A stretch of 42,865 bases of DNA, taken from positions 1-42,865 of the forward strand of contig JAHEBR010000001.1 of NCBI GenBank assembly GCA_024642185.1, in the 5' to 3' direction. Shown here piece by piece: positions 7,577 through 15,362 of the stretch (its first letter is position 1; every line of letters begins with the position of its first letter). The translations under genes and the position numbers were made by a program. The DNA is from Marivivens sp. Its GTDB lineage: Bacteria; Pseudomonadota; Alphaproteobacteria; Rhodobacterales; Rhodobacteraceae. The notes beneath the pieces were generated by a model that worked only from the letters and a program-made list of their open reading frames with translations, had not been told where the DNA came from and searched no databases.

Positions 7577-8938
7577 ATGTCGGGAACCCTCACCCTGCAA
7601 CGGCTGCGCGAGATGGCAGCCGAGGAAATCATTGATACGGTTCTGGTCTGCATGGTCGATATGCAGGGCCGCCTGATGGGCAAGCGCTTTCACGTCCAGA
7701 ACTTCCTCGACAGCTCCCACGACGAGACACATTGCTGCAACTATCTCCTCGCCACCGACCTCGAGATGGCGACGCCCGATGGCTATGCCTCGACCAGCTG
7801 GCGCGCCGGTTACGGCGACTATGTGATGAAGCCTGATCTATCGACGATGCGCCGTGTTCCATGGCTTGAAGGAACAGCGCTCGTCCTGTGCGACGTTCTC
7901 GATCACCATCACGAACCTGTCGCCCATTCCCCCCGGCAAATTCTCAAAGCCCAGACCGCGCGGCTTGCCGCGATGGGGTTTGAGGCGATGATGGCGACAG
8001 AGCTTGAATTCTTTCTCTTCGACCAGACCTACAAGGAACTGGCGGCCACCGGCTTCCGCGATCTGAAACCGATCAGCGCCTATAACGAGGATTACCATAT
8101 CCTTCAGACCTCGAAGGAAGAGGCCGTGATGCGCCCGCTGCGCAATCACCTCTTTGCCGCCGGTATCCCGGTTGAGAATACCAAGGGCGAGGCCGAGGCA
8201 GGGCAAGAGGAGCTCAACATCAAATACGCCGAGGCCGTGCTCTGCGCCGATCACCACACGATCGCCAAGCACGCGGTCAAGGAGATTGCCTGGGCCAATG
8301 GCGTCGCGGCGACGTTCCTGCCGAAATGGCACCAGGAGCGGACCGGCAGTTCGAGCCATGTGCATATGTCGCTTTGGAAGGACGGCAAGAACGTCTTCCA
8401 AGATCCCAAGGGCCCGCACGGAATGTCGGCCCTGATGGAAAGCTTTGTCGCGGGTCTTTTGGCCTATGCCGCCGATAGCACCGTGTTCTTCGCGCCCTAT
8501 ATCAACAGCTACAAGCGCTTCATGAAGGGCACATTCGCCCCCACCAAGATCGCCTGGTCGATCGACAACCGCACCGCCGGCTTCCGACTTTGCGGTGAAG
8601 GCTCCAAGGCTGTCCGGATCGAATGCCGCATCGGTGGCTCGGACATGAACCCCTATCTCGCGCAGGCCGCCCTTCTGGCCGCGGGGATCAAAGGGATGGA
8701 AGACAAGCTGAAACTCGCCGGTCCCACCACAGGCGATGTTTACGACGACGCGAGCGTGCAGCATATCCCCTCGAACCTGCGCGACGCGACCGAGGCGCTG
8801 CGCGGCTCCAAGATGCTGCGCGAGGCGATGGGCGACTGGGTGGTCAACCACTATGTCCGCTGTGCGGAGTGGGAACAGGAAGAGTTTGACAAGGTGGTCA
8901 CCGATTGGGAGATCGCCCGCGGTTTTGAAAGGGCCTGA
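7577..8938 (+). CDS. Glutamine synthetase family protein (gamma-glutamyl ligase-like)
   Basis: A 453-residue cytoplasmic enzyme of the glutamine synthetase fold. Active-site motifs in order: TELEFF (141-146), GEAEAGQEELNI (204-215) with metal-ligand glutamates, GSSSHVHMS (257-265) with the metal and ATP histidines, NSYKR (310-314), WSIDNRTAGFR (327-337) and RIECRIGGSDMNPYL (347-361). It lacks the adenylylation-loop context of classical GlnA and resembles PuuA/IpuC-type enzymes that join glutamate to an amine using ATP. With an alcohol dehydrogenase and an aldehyde dehydrogenase directly downstream and an FGase-family hydrolase upstream, a gamma-glutamylation route for an amino alcohol or amine is likely; the amine is unknown. 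GGGAG sits 7 bases before the ATG. The stop is followed one base later by the next start. Confidence 0.9.
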   Translation: MSGTLTLQRLREMAAEEIIDTVLVCMVDMQGRLMGKRFHVQNFLDSSHDETHCCNYLLATDLEMATPDGYASTSWRAGYGDYVMKPDLSTMRRVPWLEGTALVLCDVLDHHHEPVAHSPRQILKAQTARLAAMGFEAMMATELEFFLFDQTYKELAATGFRDLKPISAYNEDYHILQTSKEEAVMRPLRNHLFAAGIPVENTKGEAEAGQEELNIKYAEAVLCADHHTIAKHAVKEIAWANGVAATFLPKWHQERTGSSSHVHMSLWKDGKNVFQDPKGPHGMSALMESFVAGLLAYAADSTVFFAPYINSYKRFMKGTFAPTKIAWSIDNRTAGFRLCGEGSKAVRIECRIGGSDMNPYLAQAALLAAGIKGMEDKLKLAGPTTGDVYDDASVQHIPSNLRDATEALRGSKMLREAMGDWVVNHYVRCAEWEQEEFDKVVTDWEIARGFERA

Positions 8939-8939
8939 C

Positions 8940-10316
8940 ATGGGCAAAATTGTCCGCTGTATTTCCCCGATCGACGGATCGGTCTATCTCGAACGTGAGG
9001 CGCTGAGCGAAGCGGCGGCCTTCGCCGCCGCCGCCCGTGCCCGCGCCGCCCAGAAGGATTGGGCCGCGCGTCCGGTGCAGGAGCGGGTCGATCTCGTTCT
9101 CAAGGCCAACGATTATATCGGCCAGACGGTCGACCGCATGGCCAACGAGCTTGCCCACCAGATGGGCCGCCCGATCCGCTATGGCGGCGAATTCCGCGGC
9201 TTCAACGAGCGGCTGACCTATATGGCCTCGATCGCGGGAGACTCGCTCAAGCCCTACCTTGTCGAGGATAGCGGCGCGTTCAAACGGATGATCAAGCGCG
9301 AGGCGATGGGCGTCGTCCTTGTCGTGGCCCCTTGGAACTATCCCTACATGACCGCGATCAACACGATCGCGCCGGCGCTGATGGCGGGCAACACGGTGAT
9401 CCTCAAGCACGCGGCCCAGACGCTGAAAGTGGGCGAACACCTCGCCGATGCCTTCGCCGCGGCTGGCCTGCCCGAAGGTGTTTTCCAGAACGTCGTGCTC
9501 GATCACGACACCACCTCGGCGCTCATCAGCCAGCGGGCGGTGAATTTCGTCAATTTCACCGGCTCGGTCGAAGGCGGAAAGGCGATGGAGCGGGCGGCCG
9601 CAGGCACGTTTATCCCCGTGTCCACCGAACTTGGCGGCAAGGATCCGGGCTATGTTCGGGCCGATGCCGATATCGGTGCGGCGGTCGAAACACTGGTCGA
9701 CGGCGCCATGTTCAATTCGGGCCAATGCTGCTGCGGGATCGAGCGCATCTATGTGCACGAGAGCCTCTATGATGCCTTCGTCGCCAAGACGGTTGATCTG
9801 GTAAAAACCTACCGCCTCGGCAACCCGCTCGACCCCGACACCACCATCGGCCCGATGGCCAACGTGCGCTTCGCCGCCGAGGTCCGCGCCCAGATCGACG
9901 AGGCCGTGGCGATGGGCGCTGTGGCGCATATCCCGCCCTCGAACGCCGACGATGGCGGCGCCTATCTCACGCCGCAGGTCCTCACCAACGTGACCCACGA
10001 CATGCGCGTCATGCGCGATGAAAGTTTCGGGCCCGTGGTCGGCATCATGAAGGTCAAGAACGACGACGAAGCCATCGCTTTGATGAACGATTGCCAGTAT
10101 GGCCTCACCGCCTCGATCTGGACCCGCGATCCCGCCGCCGCCGAAGCCATCGGCGACCGGCTCGAGACCGGCACCGTTTTCATGAACCGCTGCGACTATC
10201 TCGACCCCGCCCTGTGCTGGACCGGCTGCAAGGATACCGGCCGCGGCGCGGGCCTATCGATCCTCGCATATCAGGCTCTGACAAGGCCGAAATCCTATCA
10301 CCTCAAGAAAGCATGA
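8940..10316 (+). CDS. NAD(P)-dependent aldehyde dehydrogenase
   Basis: A 458-residue ALDH-superfamily enzyme oxidising an aldehyde to a carboxylate. Key features: APWNYPY (130-136) with the oxyanion Asn133, Lys156 in the cofactor site (VILKHAAQ), FTGSVEGG (206-213), the general base Glu230 in STELGGKDPG, and the catalytic Cys264 in NSGQCCCGIERIYV. The C-terminal RDESFGPVVGIMKV and GLTASIWTRD motifs are present. The frame stays open upstream into the synthetase gene, but the ATG at 8940 starts a sequence matching normal ALDH N-termini and nearly abuts the upstream stop. It is followed without gap by the alcohol dehydrogenase, so the pair probably converts an alcohol through an aldehyde to an acid. 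Confidence 0.93.
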   Translation: MGKIVRCISPIDGSVYLEREALSEAAAFAAAARARAAQKDWAARPVQERVDLVLKANDYIGQTVDRMANELAHQMGRPIRYGGEFRGFNERLTYMASIAGDSLKPYLVEDSGAFKRMIKREAMGVVLVVAPWNYPYMTAINTIAPALMAGNTVILKHAAQTLKVGEHLADAFAAAGLPEGVFQNVVLDHDTTSALISQRAVNFVNFTGSVEGGKAMERAAAGTFIPVSTELGGKDPGYVRADADIGAAVETLVDGAMFNSGQCCCGIERIYVHESLYDAFVAKTVDLVKTYRLGNPLDPDTTIGPMANVRFAAEVRAQIDEAVAMGAVAHIPPSNADDGGAYLTPQVLTNVTHDMRVMRDESFGPVVGIMKVKNDDEAIALMNDCQYGLTASIWTRDPAAAEAIGDRLETGTVFMNRCDYLDPALCWTGCKDTGRGAGLSILAYQALTRPKSYHLKKA

Positions 10317-11465
10317 ATGATGAAACTCGTCGGTAACTGGTCCTATCCCACCTCTGTGCGCTTTGGCGCCGGGCGCATTGCCGAGATCGCCGAGGCCTGC
10401 CGCGTGGCGGGCATCCGCAGGCCGCTTCTGGTCACCGACCGCGGCCTTGCGAGCATGGAGATCACCGCGAAGACCCGTGCGCTGATCGAGACCGCAGGCC
10501 TCGGCAACGCGATGTTCTCGGAGGTTGATCCCAACCCCTCCGACATCAACGTTGCCGCTGGCCTCAAGGTCTATCGCGAGGGCGGCTTTGACGGCGTGAT
10601 CGCCTTTGGCGGCGGCTCGGCGCTCGATCTGGGCAAGACCATCGCCTTCATGGCGGGCCAGACCCGCCCCTTGTGGGACTTCGAGGATATCGGCGACTGG
10701 TGGACCCGCGCCAACCCCGAAGGCATCCATCCGATCGTCGCCGTGCCGACCACCGCTGGCACCGGATCAGAAGTTGGCCGCGCGGGGCTGATCACCAATT
10801 CCGCGCTTCATGAAAAGAAGATCATCTTCCACCCCAAGATGCTCCCCGCTGTGGTGATCTGCGATCCCGAGCTGACCGTGGGCATGCCCAAATTCATCAC
10901 TGCGGGAACAGGCCTTGATGCCTTTGCCCATTGTGTCGAGGCCTATTCGAGCCCGCATTATCACCCGATGAGCCAAGGCATCGCGCTTGAAGGGATGCGG
11001 CTGGTGAAGGAATACCTGCCCCGCGCCTATGCCGACGGGTCGGATATCGAAGCCCGCGCCCATATGATGAGCGCCGCCGCCATGGGCGCGACCGCCTTCC
11101 AGAAGGGCCTCGGCGCGATCCATGCGATCAGCCATCCGGTTGGTGCCGTGCACAACACCCACCACGGCACGACCAACGCGGTCTGCATGCCCGAGGTGCT
11201 CAAGTTCAACCGCCCTGCCATCGAGGAACGCTTCGGCATGGTCGCCGCCTATCTTGGCATCAAGGGCGGCTTTGGGGGCTTTTGCGATTTCGTCGACGAG
11301 TTCAACGCAAGCCTCGGCATCCCCCGGACCTTGGGGGGTATCGGCGTCAAGGATGCCGACGTGGATGCGCTGACCAAATCGGCGTTGAACGATCCCAGCG
11401 TCGGCGGCAACCCGATGCCGATGACCTATGACAACACCCGCGCCATGATCGAAGCCTTGCTTTGA
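10317..11465 (+). CDS. Iron-containing (group III) alcohol dehydrogenase
   Basis: A 382-residue enzyme of the Fe-ADH family. The nucleotide-binding part has GGGSALDLGK (98-107) and TTAGTGSEVGR (145-155). The metal ligands fit the FucO pattern: Asp201 and His205 in LDAFAHCVEAY, His269 in GAIHAISHP and His283 in NTHHGTTNA. It should interconvert a primary alcohol and an aldehyde with NAD. The first codon directly follows the aldehyde dehydrogenase stop, and two ATG codons stand in tandem (10317 and 10320). It is the last gene of the catabolic operon; a 12-bp hairpin lies just after its stop. In context it would oxidise the (possibly glutamylated) hydroxyl group before the aldehyde dehydrogenase acts. 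Confidence 0.92.
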   Translation: MMKLVGNWSYPTSVRFGAGRIAEIAEACRVAGIRRPLLVTDRGLASMEITAKTRALIETAGLGNAMFSEVDPNPSDINVAAGLKVYREGGFDGVIAFGGGSALDLGKTIAFMAGQTRPLWDFEDIGDWWTRANPEGIHPIVAVPTTAGTGSEVGRAGLITNSALHEKKIIFHPKMLPAVVICDPELTVGMPKFITAGTGLDAFAHCVEAYSSPHYHPMSQGIALEGMRLVKEYLPRAYADGSDIEARAHMMSAAAMGATAFQKGLGAIHAISHPVGAVHNTHHGTTNAVCMPEVLKFNRPAIEERFGMVAAYLGIKGGFGGFCDFVDEFNASLGIPRTLGGIGVKDADVDALTKSALNDPSVGGNPMPMTYDNTRAMIEALL

Positions 11466-11474
11466 ACCTCCCGG

Positions 11475-11506
11475 CCCGGCACCGGCCTTCCTCCGCCGGT
11501 GCCGGG
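11475..11506 (+). terminator. 12-bp GC hairpin at the end of the catabolic operon
   Basis: CCCGGCACCGGC (11475-11486) pairs perfectly with GCCGGTGCCGGG (11495-11506) around an 8-base loop. There is no T-run after it, but the position just past the last catabolic gene and the stem strength suggest termination or 3'-end protection. Confidence 0.6.
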
Positions 11507-11570
11507 AAGCCATCTGTTGCACCGAAGCCGTGCAGGGCGTATTGCCATGGCAAACAAGCGAGGCGAGCGC

Positions 11571-12182
11571 ATGGCAAACTATCTCTACAAGGGCGATCTT
11601 CCCGACGATCTCGATATGGGGCCGGTGGTCGCCATTGATTGCGAGACCATGGGGCTCAACCCGCACCGCGACCGCCTCTGCCTGATCCAGATGTCTGGTG
11701 GCGATGGCAATGTGCATCTGGTTCAGGTTGCCAAGGGGCAAACCGATGCGCCCAACCTCTGCCGGATGCTGACCGATCCCAAGGTGCTTAAGCTGTTCCA
11801 CTTTGGCCGCTTCGATATCGCCGCGCTCTATCACGCCTTCGGCGCGCTGACGGCCCCTGTCTATTGCACCAAGATCGCCTCGAAGATGACCCGCACCTTC
11901 ACCGACCGGCACGGGCTCAAGTATCTCCTGCAGGATCTTGTCGGTGTCGATATCTCCAAGCAGCAGCAGCAGAGCGACTGGGGCGCAGAGAATCTTTCTG
12001 ACGCACAGCTCGACTATGCGGCCTCCGATGTTCTCTATCTGCACCGCCTGAAAGAGGCGCTCGACGAGATGCTGGCCCGCGAAGGACGGACCGAGCTTGC
12101 GCAATCCTGCTTCGATTTCCTGCCGGCCCGCGCGCGCCTCGATCTCGAAGGCTGGCCCGAAATCGATATCTTCGCGCATTAG
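11571..12182 (+). CDS. Short ribonuclease D-like 3'-5' exonuclease
   Basis: A 203-residue DEDDy exonuclease. Exo I is IDCET (Asp23, Glu25), exo II is HFGRFD with Asp82, and exo III is LDYAASD with Tyr149 and Asp153. E. coli RNase D is about 375 residues because it adds HRDC domains; this protein ends after the nuclease fold, as is common for the alphaproteobacterial copy. It would trim RNA 3' ends, for example of tRNA precursors. The frame extends upstream to 11499, but AGCGAGG lies before the ATG at 11571 and the family begins there. It precedes lptC by 25 bases and may be co-transcribed with the LPS export genes. Confidence 0.9.
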   Translation: MANYLYKGDLPDDLDMGPVVAIDCETMGLNPHRDRLCLIQMSGGDGNVHLVQVAKGQTDAPNLCRMLTDPKVLKLFHFGRFDIAALYHAFGALTAPVYCTKIASKMTRTFTDRHGLKYLLQDLVGVDISKQQQQSDWGAENLSDAQLDYAASDVLYLHRLKEALDEMLAREGRTELAQSCFDFLPARARLDLEGWPEIDIFAH

Positions 12183-12207
12183 GCAGAATGGCGGCGAGGT
12201 CTGATCC

Positions 12208-12804
12208 GTGACGCCGAAGGACAACTTCTATTCCCTCTTCGTCAGTTGGGCGAAGATTATCCTGCCGATGGCGGGGATCGCCCTTCTATCGACCCTCTTC
12301 CTCTTCGCCCGCAACACCGATCAAAGCAGCCTGCCGCTGGCCCAGCTTGAAGAAATGGCGCGAACCGCGCGCCTGACTGGCCCGACCTTTTCCGGCGTGA
12401 CCGATGATGGCACGGTCTTCACCGTTTCGGCAGGCGTCGCCGCACCGGATCCTGCGGATATCAAGATCGTCAATATCGACAAGATCAGGCTCCTGCTCTC
12501 TGATCCCAAAGGGGCCTCGGTCGAGATCACGGCGGGCCGTGCGACATATGACGGAACGACCAATACCGTGAACCTCCTTGGCCTCACACGTCTTGTATCT
12601 TCGGTGGGTTACAGCCTCGAAACGCGCGGCCTGACCGCGGATATCGACAGTGGTCAGGTTAGAACCGATAGTGAGCTTGAGGTCCGCGCGCCTTTTGGTT
12701 TGATCAGCGCCGGAAGCCTCGTGATCCAGAGGAATGAGGCCGAAGGCGGCCAGCAAATGGTTTTCCAAAACGGAGTGCGGCTGGTATATCAGCCTACAAA
12801 CTAA
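12208..12804 (+). CDS. lptC: LPS export system inner-membrane protein LptC
   Basis: A 198-residue bitopic protein. A single membrane helix at about residues 14-33 anchors a periplasmic beta-jellyroll domain of the LptC family (ADIKIVNIDKIRLLLSDPKGASVEITAGRA region, followed by VNLLGLTRL). It receives lipopolysaccharide from the LptBFG complex and passes it to LptA. The start is a GTG with GGCGAGG about ten bases upstream. Order lptC-lptA-lptB is the classical one. lptA begins 11 bases after the stop and its ribosome-binding site sits directly behind the stop, so the genes are tightly coupled. Confidence 0.92.
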   Translation: MTPKDNFYSLFVSWAKIILPMAGIALLSTLFLFARNTDQSSLPLAQLEEMARTARLTGPTFSGVTDDGTVFTVSAGVAAPDPADIKIVNIDKIRLLLSDPKGASVEITAGRATYDGTTNTVNLLGLTRLVSSVGYSLETRGLTADIDSGQVRTDSELEVRAPFGLISAGSLVIQRNEAEGGQQMVFQNGVRLVYQPTN

Positions 12805-12815
12805 GGGAGTTGGAC

Positions 12816-13304
12816 TTGCGGTCGCTGAGAATCCTTGCTGTCGGCATCATGGCGCTCTGGCCTCTTCTGGCCGCGGCGCAATCCACAAGCCTTGCCTTGA
12901 GCGGCTTTGAGTTCGACGGTGGTGCGCCGGTCGAGGTCACTGCCGATAATCTTGCAGTCGATCAAAACACCGGCATCGCCACCTTCAAAGGCAACGTGAT
13001 CATCGGTCAGGGCGCTATCCGGCTTTCTGCAGGCGAGGTTCGGGTGATCTATTCCGATGAAACCGGAGATATCGCCCGGTTTGTTGCCTCTGGTGGCGTT
13101 ACTTTCGTAACCGAGAACGAAGCAGCCGAAGCCGAGAGCGCTGACTATGATTTGACAACCGGTATGCTCGTGCTGACCGGTTCCGTCCTTCTGAAGATGG
13201 GCGCCTCGGCACTTTCCGCCGATACCATGACCGTTTCGCTCAAGGACGGGACAGCCATGCTTGAGGGCAATGTCCGCACCGTCCTGGCGCCGAGCGGCAC
13301 TTGA
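12816..13304 (+). CDS. lptA: LPS transport periplasmic protein LptA
   Basis: A 162-residue periplasmic protein with a signal peptide (cleavage probably near residue 21, LLAAAQS) and an OstA/LptA beta-jellyroll domain (GGAPVEVTADNLAVDQNTG, FKGNVIIGQGAIRLSAGEV). LptA oligomers bridge LptC to the outer membrane protein LptD. The start is set to the TTG at 12816, because GGGAG (12805-12809) is then 6 bases away; the TTG at 12810 touches the ribosome-binding site and cannot use it. The stop TGA overlaps the lptB ATG by one base. Confidence 0.9.
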   Translation: MRSLRILAVGIMALWPLLAAAQSTSLALSGFEFDGGAPVEVTADNLAVDQNTGIATFKGNVIIGQGAIRLSAGEVRVIYSDETGDIARFVASGGVTFVTENEAAEAESADYDLTTGMLVLTGSVLLKMGASALSADTMTVSLKDGTAMLEGNVRTVLAPSGT

Positions 13305-14065
13305 TGAACACCGCACCTTCTCTCACGCTCACCGAAGGTAGCGTCGGCCTAAGGGTGGTTGGCCTTCGCAAGAGCTATCGTCGCAGGCCGGTTATCCGCG
13401 ACGTGAGCCTCGAGCTTGGCCGCGGCGAGGTCGTGGCTCTGCTTGGTCCGAACGGTTCGGGCAAGACCACCTGCTTTTATTCGATTGCAGGCCTGGTGAA
13501 CGCCGAGGGCGGGCAGGTTATCGTCGATGGACGAGATGTATCGGCCTTGCCGATGTATCGGCGCGCACAGCTTGGGATTGGATATCTTCCGCAGGAAATG
13601 TCGATCTTCAGGGGGCTAAACGTCGAAGACAATATACTTGCCATTCTCGAGATCACCGAGCCCGACAAGAAGGCGCGGCGCGAACGCCTTGAGCAGCTTT
13701 TGTCCGAATTTTCGATAGAACACCTGCGCCGCGCCCCGGCACTCGCCCTTTCTGGCGGTGAACGCCGCCGGGCCGAGATTGCCCGATGCCTTGCGGCAGG
13801 GCCGAAATATGTCTTGCTTGACGAGCCCTTCGCCGGGGTCGATCCGATTGCCGTTGGCGAAATCCGTCACCTTGTCGCGGATCTCAGAAACCGTGGCATC
13901 GGCGTTTTGATCACTGATCACAACGTCCAGGAGACCCTGCAGATCGTCGATCGGGCGTATATCCTTCACGATGGTCGCGTGCTGATGAGCGGCACGACAG
14001 ACGAGGTGGTGAAGGACGAAAACGTCCGTCGAGTCTATCTTGGCGCCAATTTTCGTACCTACTGA
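13304..14065 (+). CDS. lptB: LPS export ABC transporter ATP-binding protein LptB
   Basis: A 253-residue ABC ATPase that powers extraction of lipopolysaccharide from the inner membrane with LptF and LptG (not in this window). Walker A is GPNGSGKTT (48-56), the Q-loop region is YLPQEMSIFRGLNVEDN, the signature is LSGGERRR, Walker B is YVLLDEPFAGVDP and the switch His is in ITDHNVQETL. The ATG at 13304 overlaps the lptA stop (TGATG). It lacks the C-terminal extension of longer relatives. In many proteobacteria rpoN follows lptB; here a 224-base gap and then the hibernation factor follow. Confidence 0.96.
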   Translation: MNTAPSLTLTEGSVGLRVVGLRKSYRRRPVIRDVSLELGRGEVVALLGPNGSGKTTCFYSIAGLVNAEGGQVIVDGRDVSALPMYRRAQLGIGYLPQEMSIFRGLNVEDNILAILEITEPDKKARRERLEQLLSEFSIEHLRRAPALALSGGERRRAEIARCLAAGPKYVLLDEPFAGVDPIAVGEIRHLVADLRNRGIGVLITDHNVQETLQIVDRAYILHDGRVLMSGTTDEVVKDENVRRVYLGANFRTY

Positions 14066-14289
14066 TTTCCGCTGATCGCTCCAGCGACTCATTGACAAAC
14101 CGCCCTCGGCTGACGCCAAATGGGGGTGATGAAAGACCCGATCCACCCTCGCGTTTCCGCGCTGGCGTTTCCGCCAGACGGACGGGGCCAAGCCGGAAAA
14201 TCATCAAATCCCGCAAGCACAATTCAGTTCCGCTCACAGGCTGTCGCCCGTGCGGTGTGTTTGCACATTTGTTAAGAAAAGGAGAGACG
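14066..14289. other. Intergenic region lptB-hpf
   Basis: This 224-base gap occupies the place where rpoN lies in many proteobacteria; I see no remnant of it. It contains a small perfect hairpin (CTGGCG 14162-14167 with CGCCAG 14172-14177) and a TTGACA at 14092-14097 without a convincing -10 box. The GAAAAGGAGAG before 14290 is the ribosome-binding site of the next gene. A stress-responsive promoter is expected here but could not be fixed. Confidence 0.4.
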
Positions 14290-14859
14290 ATGCGGTATCA
14301 GATCAGCGGAAAGCAGATTGATATTGGTGAAGCACTGCAGACCCATGTCAAAACCGAGCTCGGAGAGACCGTCGGAAAATATGCGGGGCGTCCGACGGAT
14401 GCCAATGTGATCTTTTCCAAGTCAGGGCATGAATTTGTCTGTGAATGTATCGTCCACCTTTCGACCGGCCTAACCTGTCAGGCTCGCGATCATGCCAACG
14501 ATATTTATGCCGCCTTTGATGGCTGCAACGAAAAAATGGCCAAACAGCTGCGCCGCTATAAGCGCCGCCTGAAGGACCATCACAAGGAACGAGTAGAACC
14601 GGTTGAACTTTCGTTGGGCTCGGCCTATATCCTCGCCCCGACGGAAGAGTCGGACGATGATGTGGCCGCTGGCGAAGTTGCCACCATGATCATTGCCGAG
14701 ACCGAAACCAAGATTCCCTCGCTTTCAGTCGGCGAGGCCGTGATGCAGATGGAATTGGCTCACGGTGCAGTGCAGGTCTTCCGCAACGAGAAACACGGCG
14801 GCATTAATGTTGTCTACCGCCGGGACGACGGCAATATCGGTTGGATTGATCCCCGCTAG
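14290..14859 (+). CDS. hpf: Long ribosome hibernation promoting factor
   Basis: A 189-residue long-form HPF. Residues 1 to about 100 form the S30AE domain (MRYQISGKQIDIGEAL, then the basic KQLRRYKRRLKDHHKER patch) that binds the 30S decoding centre. After a linker, the C-terminal dimerisation domain (LSVGEAVMQMELAHGAVQVF, then GGINVVYRRDDGNIGWIDP) joins two 70S particles into inactive 100S dimers in starvation. The frame is open back to 14092, but AAGGAGAG sits just before the ATG at 14290 and the S30AE domain begins there. ptsN follows in the same direction, a conserved pairing. Confidence 0.95.
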   Translation: MRYQISGKQIDIGEALQTHVKTELGETVGKYAGRPTDANVIFSKSGHEFVCECIVHLSTGLTCQARDHANDIYAAFDGCNEKMAKQLRRYKRRLKDHHKERVEPVELSLGSAYILAPTEESDDDVAAGEVATMIIAETETKIPSLSVGEAVMQMELAHGAVQVFRNEKHGGINVVYRRDDGNIGWIDPR

Positions 14860-14897
14860 GCGACAGTCCAGAGGCAAGGCGCCAGAAGGCAGGTTTT

Positions 14898-15362
14898 ATG
14901 CAGCTTTCGGACATTCTGAAGCCCACTGGGGTCAAGGTCATTTCGATCGCCTCCAGCAAGAAGAGGCTTTTCCATGACCTTGGGGAAATCGCTGCGGCGA
15001 ACTATGGCCTGAGCGAACAGACCGTCATCGACGCGCTGATCGAACGCGAAAACCTGGGACCAACCGGAGTGGGGCAGGGCGTCGCGCTGCCCCATGCACG
15101 CCTGCAAGGCGTCGAAAAGATCTGTGGCATCTTCCTCAAACTGGAAAAGCCGATGGACTTTGACGCCGTTGATCGCCAGCCCGTCGATATTGTCTTTGCC
15201 CTGTTTGCGCCCGAGACGGCCGGTGTCGATCATCTCAAGGCGCTGGCTCTTGTTTCCAGAACGCTTCGTGATCCGGCAGTCTGTGCCAAGCTTCGCGCCA
15301 ACCATGATGCCGCGACGCTCCATACCATCCTGACAGAGGCGCCGACGACTCAGGCCGCCTGA
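14898..15362 (+). CDS. ptsN: PTS IIA-like nitrogen-regulatory protein PtsN
   Basis: A 154-residue EIIA-Ntr protein, phosphate acceptor of the nitrogen-related phosphotransferase chain (PtsP, NPr). The phosphorylation site is His66 in VGQGVALPHARL. The rest follows the family: AQTVIDALIERE-type helix near 40-51 and CGIFLKLEKPMDFDAVDRQP before PVDIVFALFAP. It regulates potassium uptake and carbon/nitrogen functions by protein contacts. It lies 38 bases after hpf. Its 3' end overlaps that of the converging sulfotransferase gene by 13 bases. Confidence 0.95.
   Translation: MQLSDILKPTGVKVISIASSKKRLFHDLGEIAAANYGLSEQTVIDALIERENLGPTGVGQGVALPHARLQGVEKICGIFLKLEKPMDFDAVDRQPVDIVFALFAPETAGVDHLKALALVSRTLRDPAVCAKLRANHDAATLHTILTEAPTTQAA

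Noticed and set aside
8736..8939. N-terminal extension of the aldehyde dehydrogenase frame
   Set aside because: It lies within the synthetase gene, is Arg/Ser-rich, and the ALDH fold starts at the ATG at 8940.
14092..14097. TTGACA as -35 box for hpf
   Set aside because: No acceptable -10 box lies 16-18 bases downstream; kept only as a remark.
14161..14178. Hairpin CTGGCG-TTTC-CGCCAG as a terminator after lptB
   Set aside because: Short stem, about 95 bases from the lptB stop and no T-run.
14092..14289. N-terminal extension of the hibernation factor frame
   Set aside because: Arg/Pro-rich and unlike the family; an AAGGAGAG ribosome-binding site marks the ATG at 14290.
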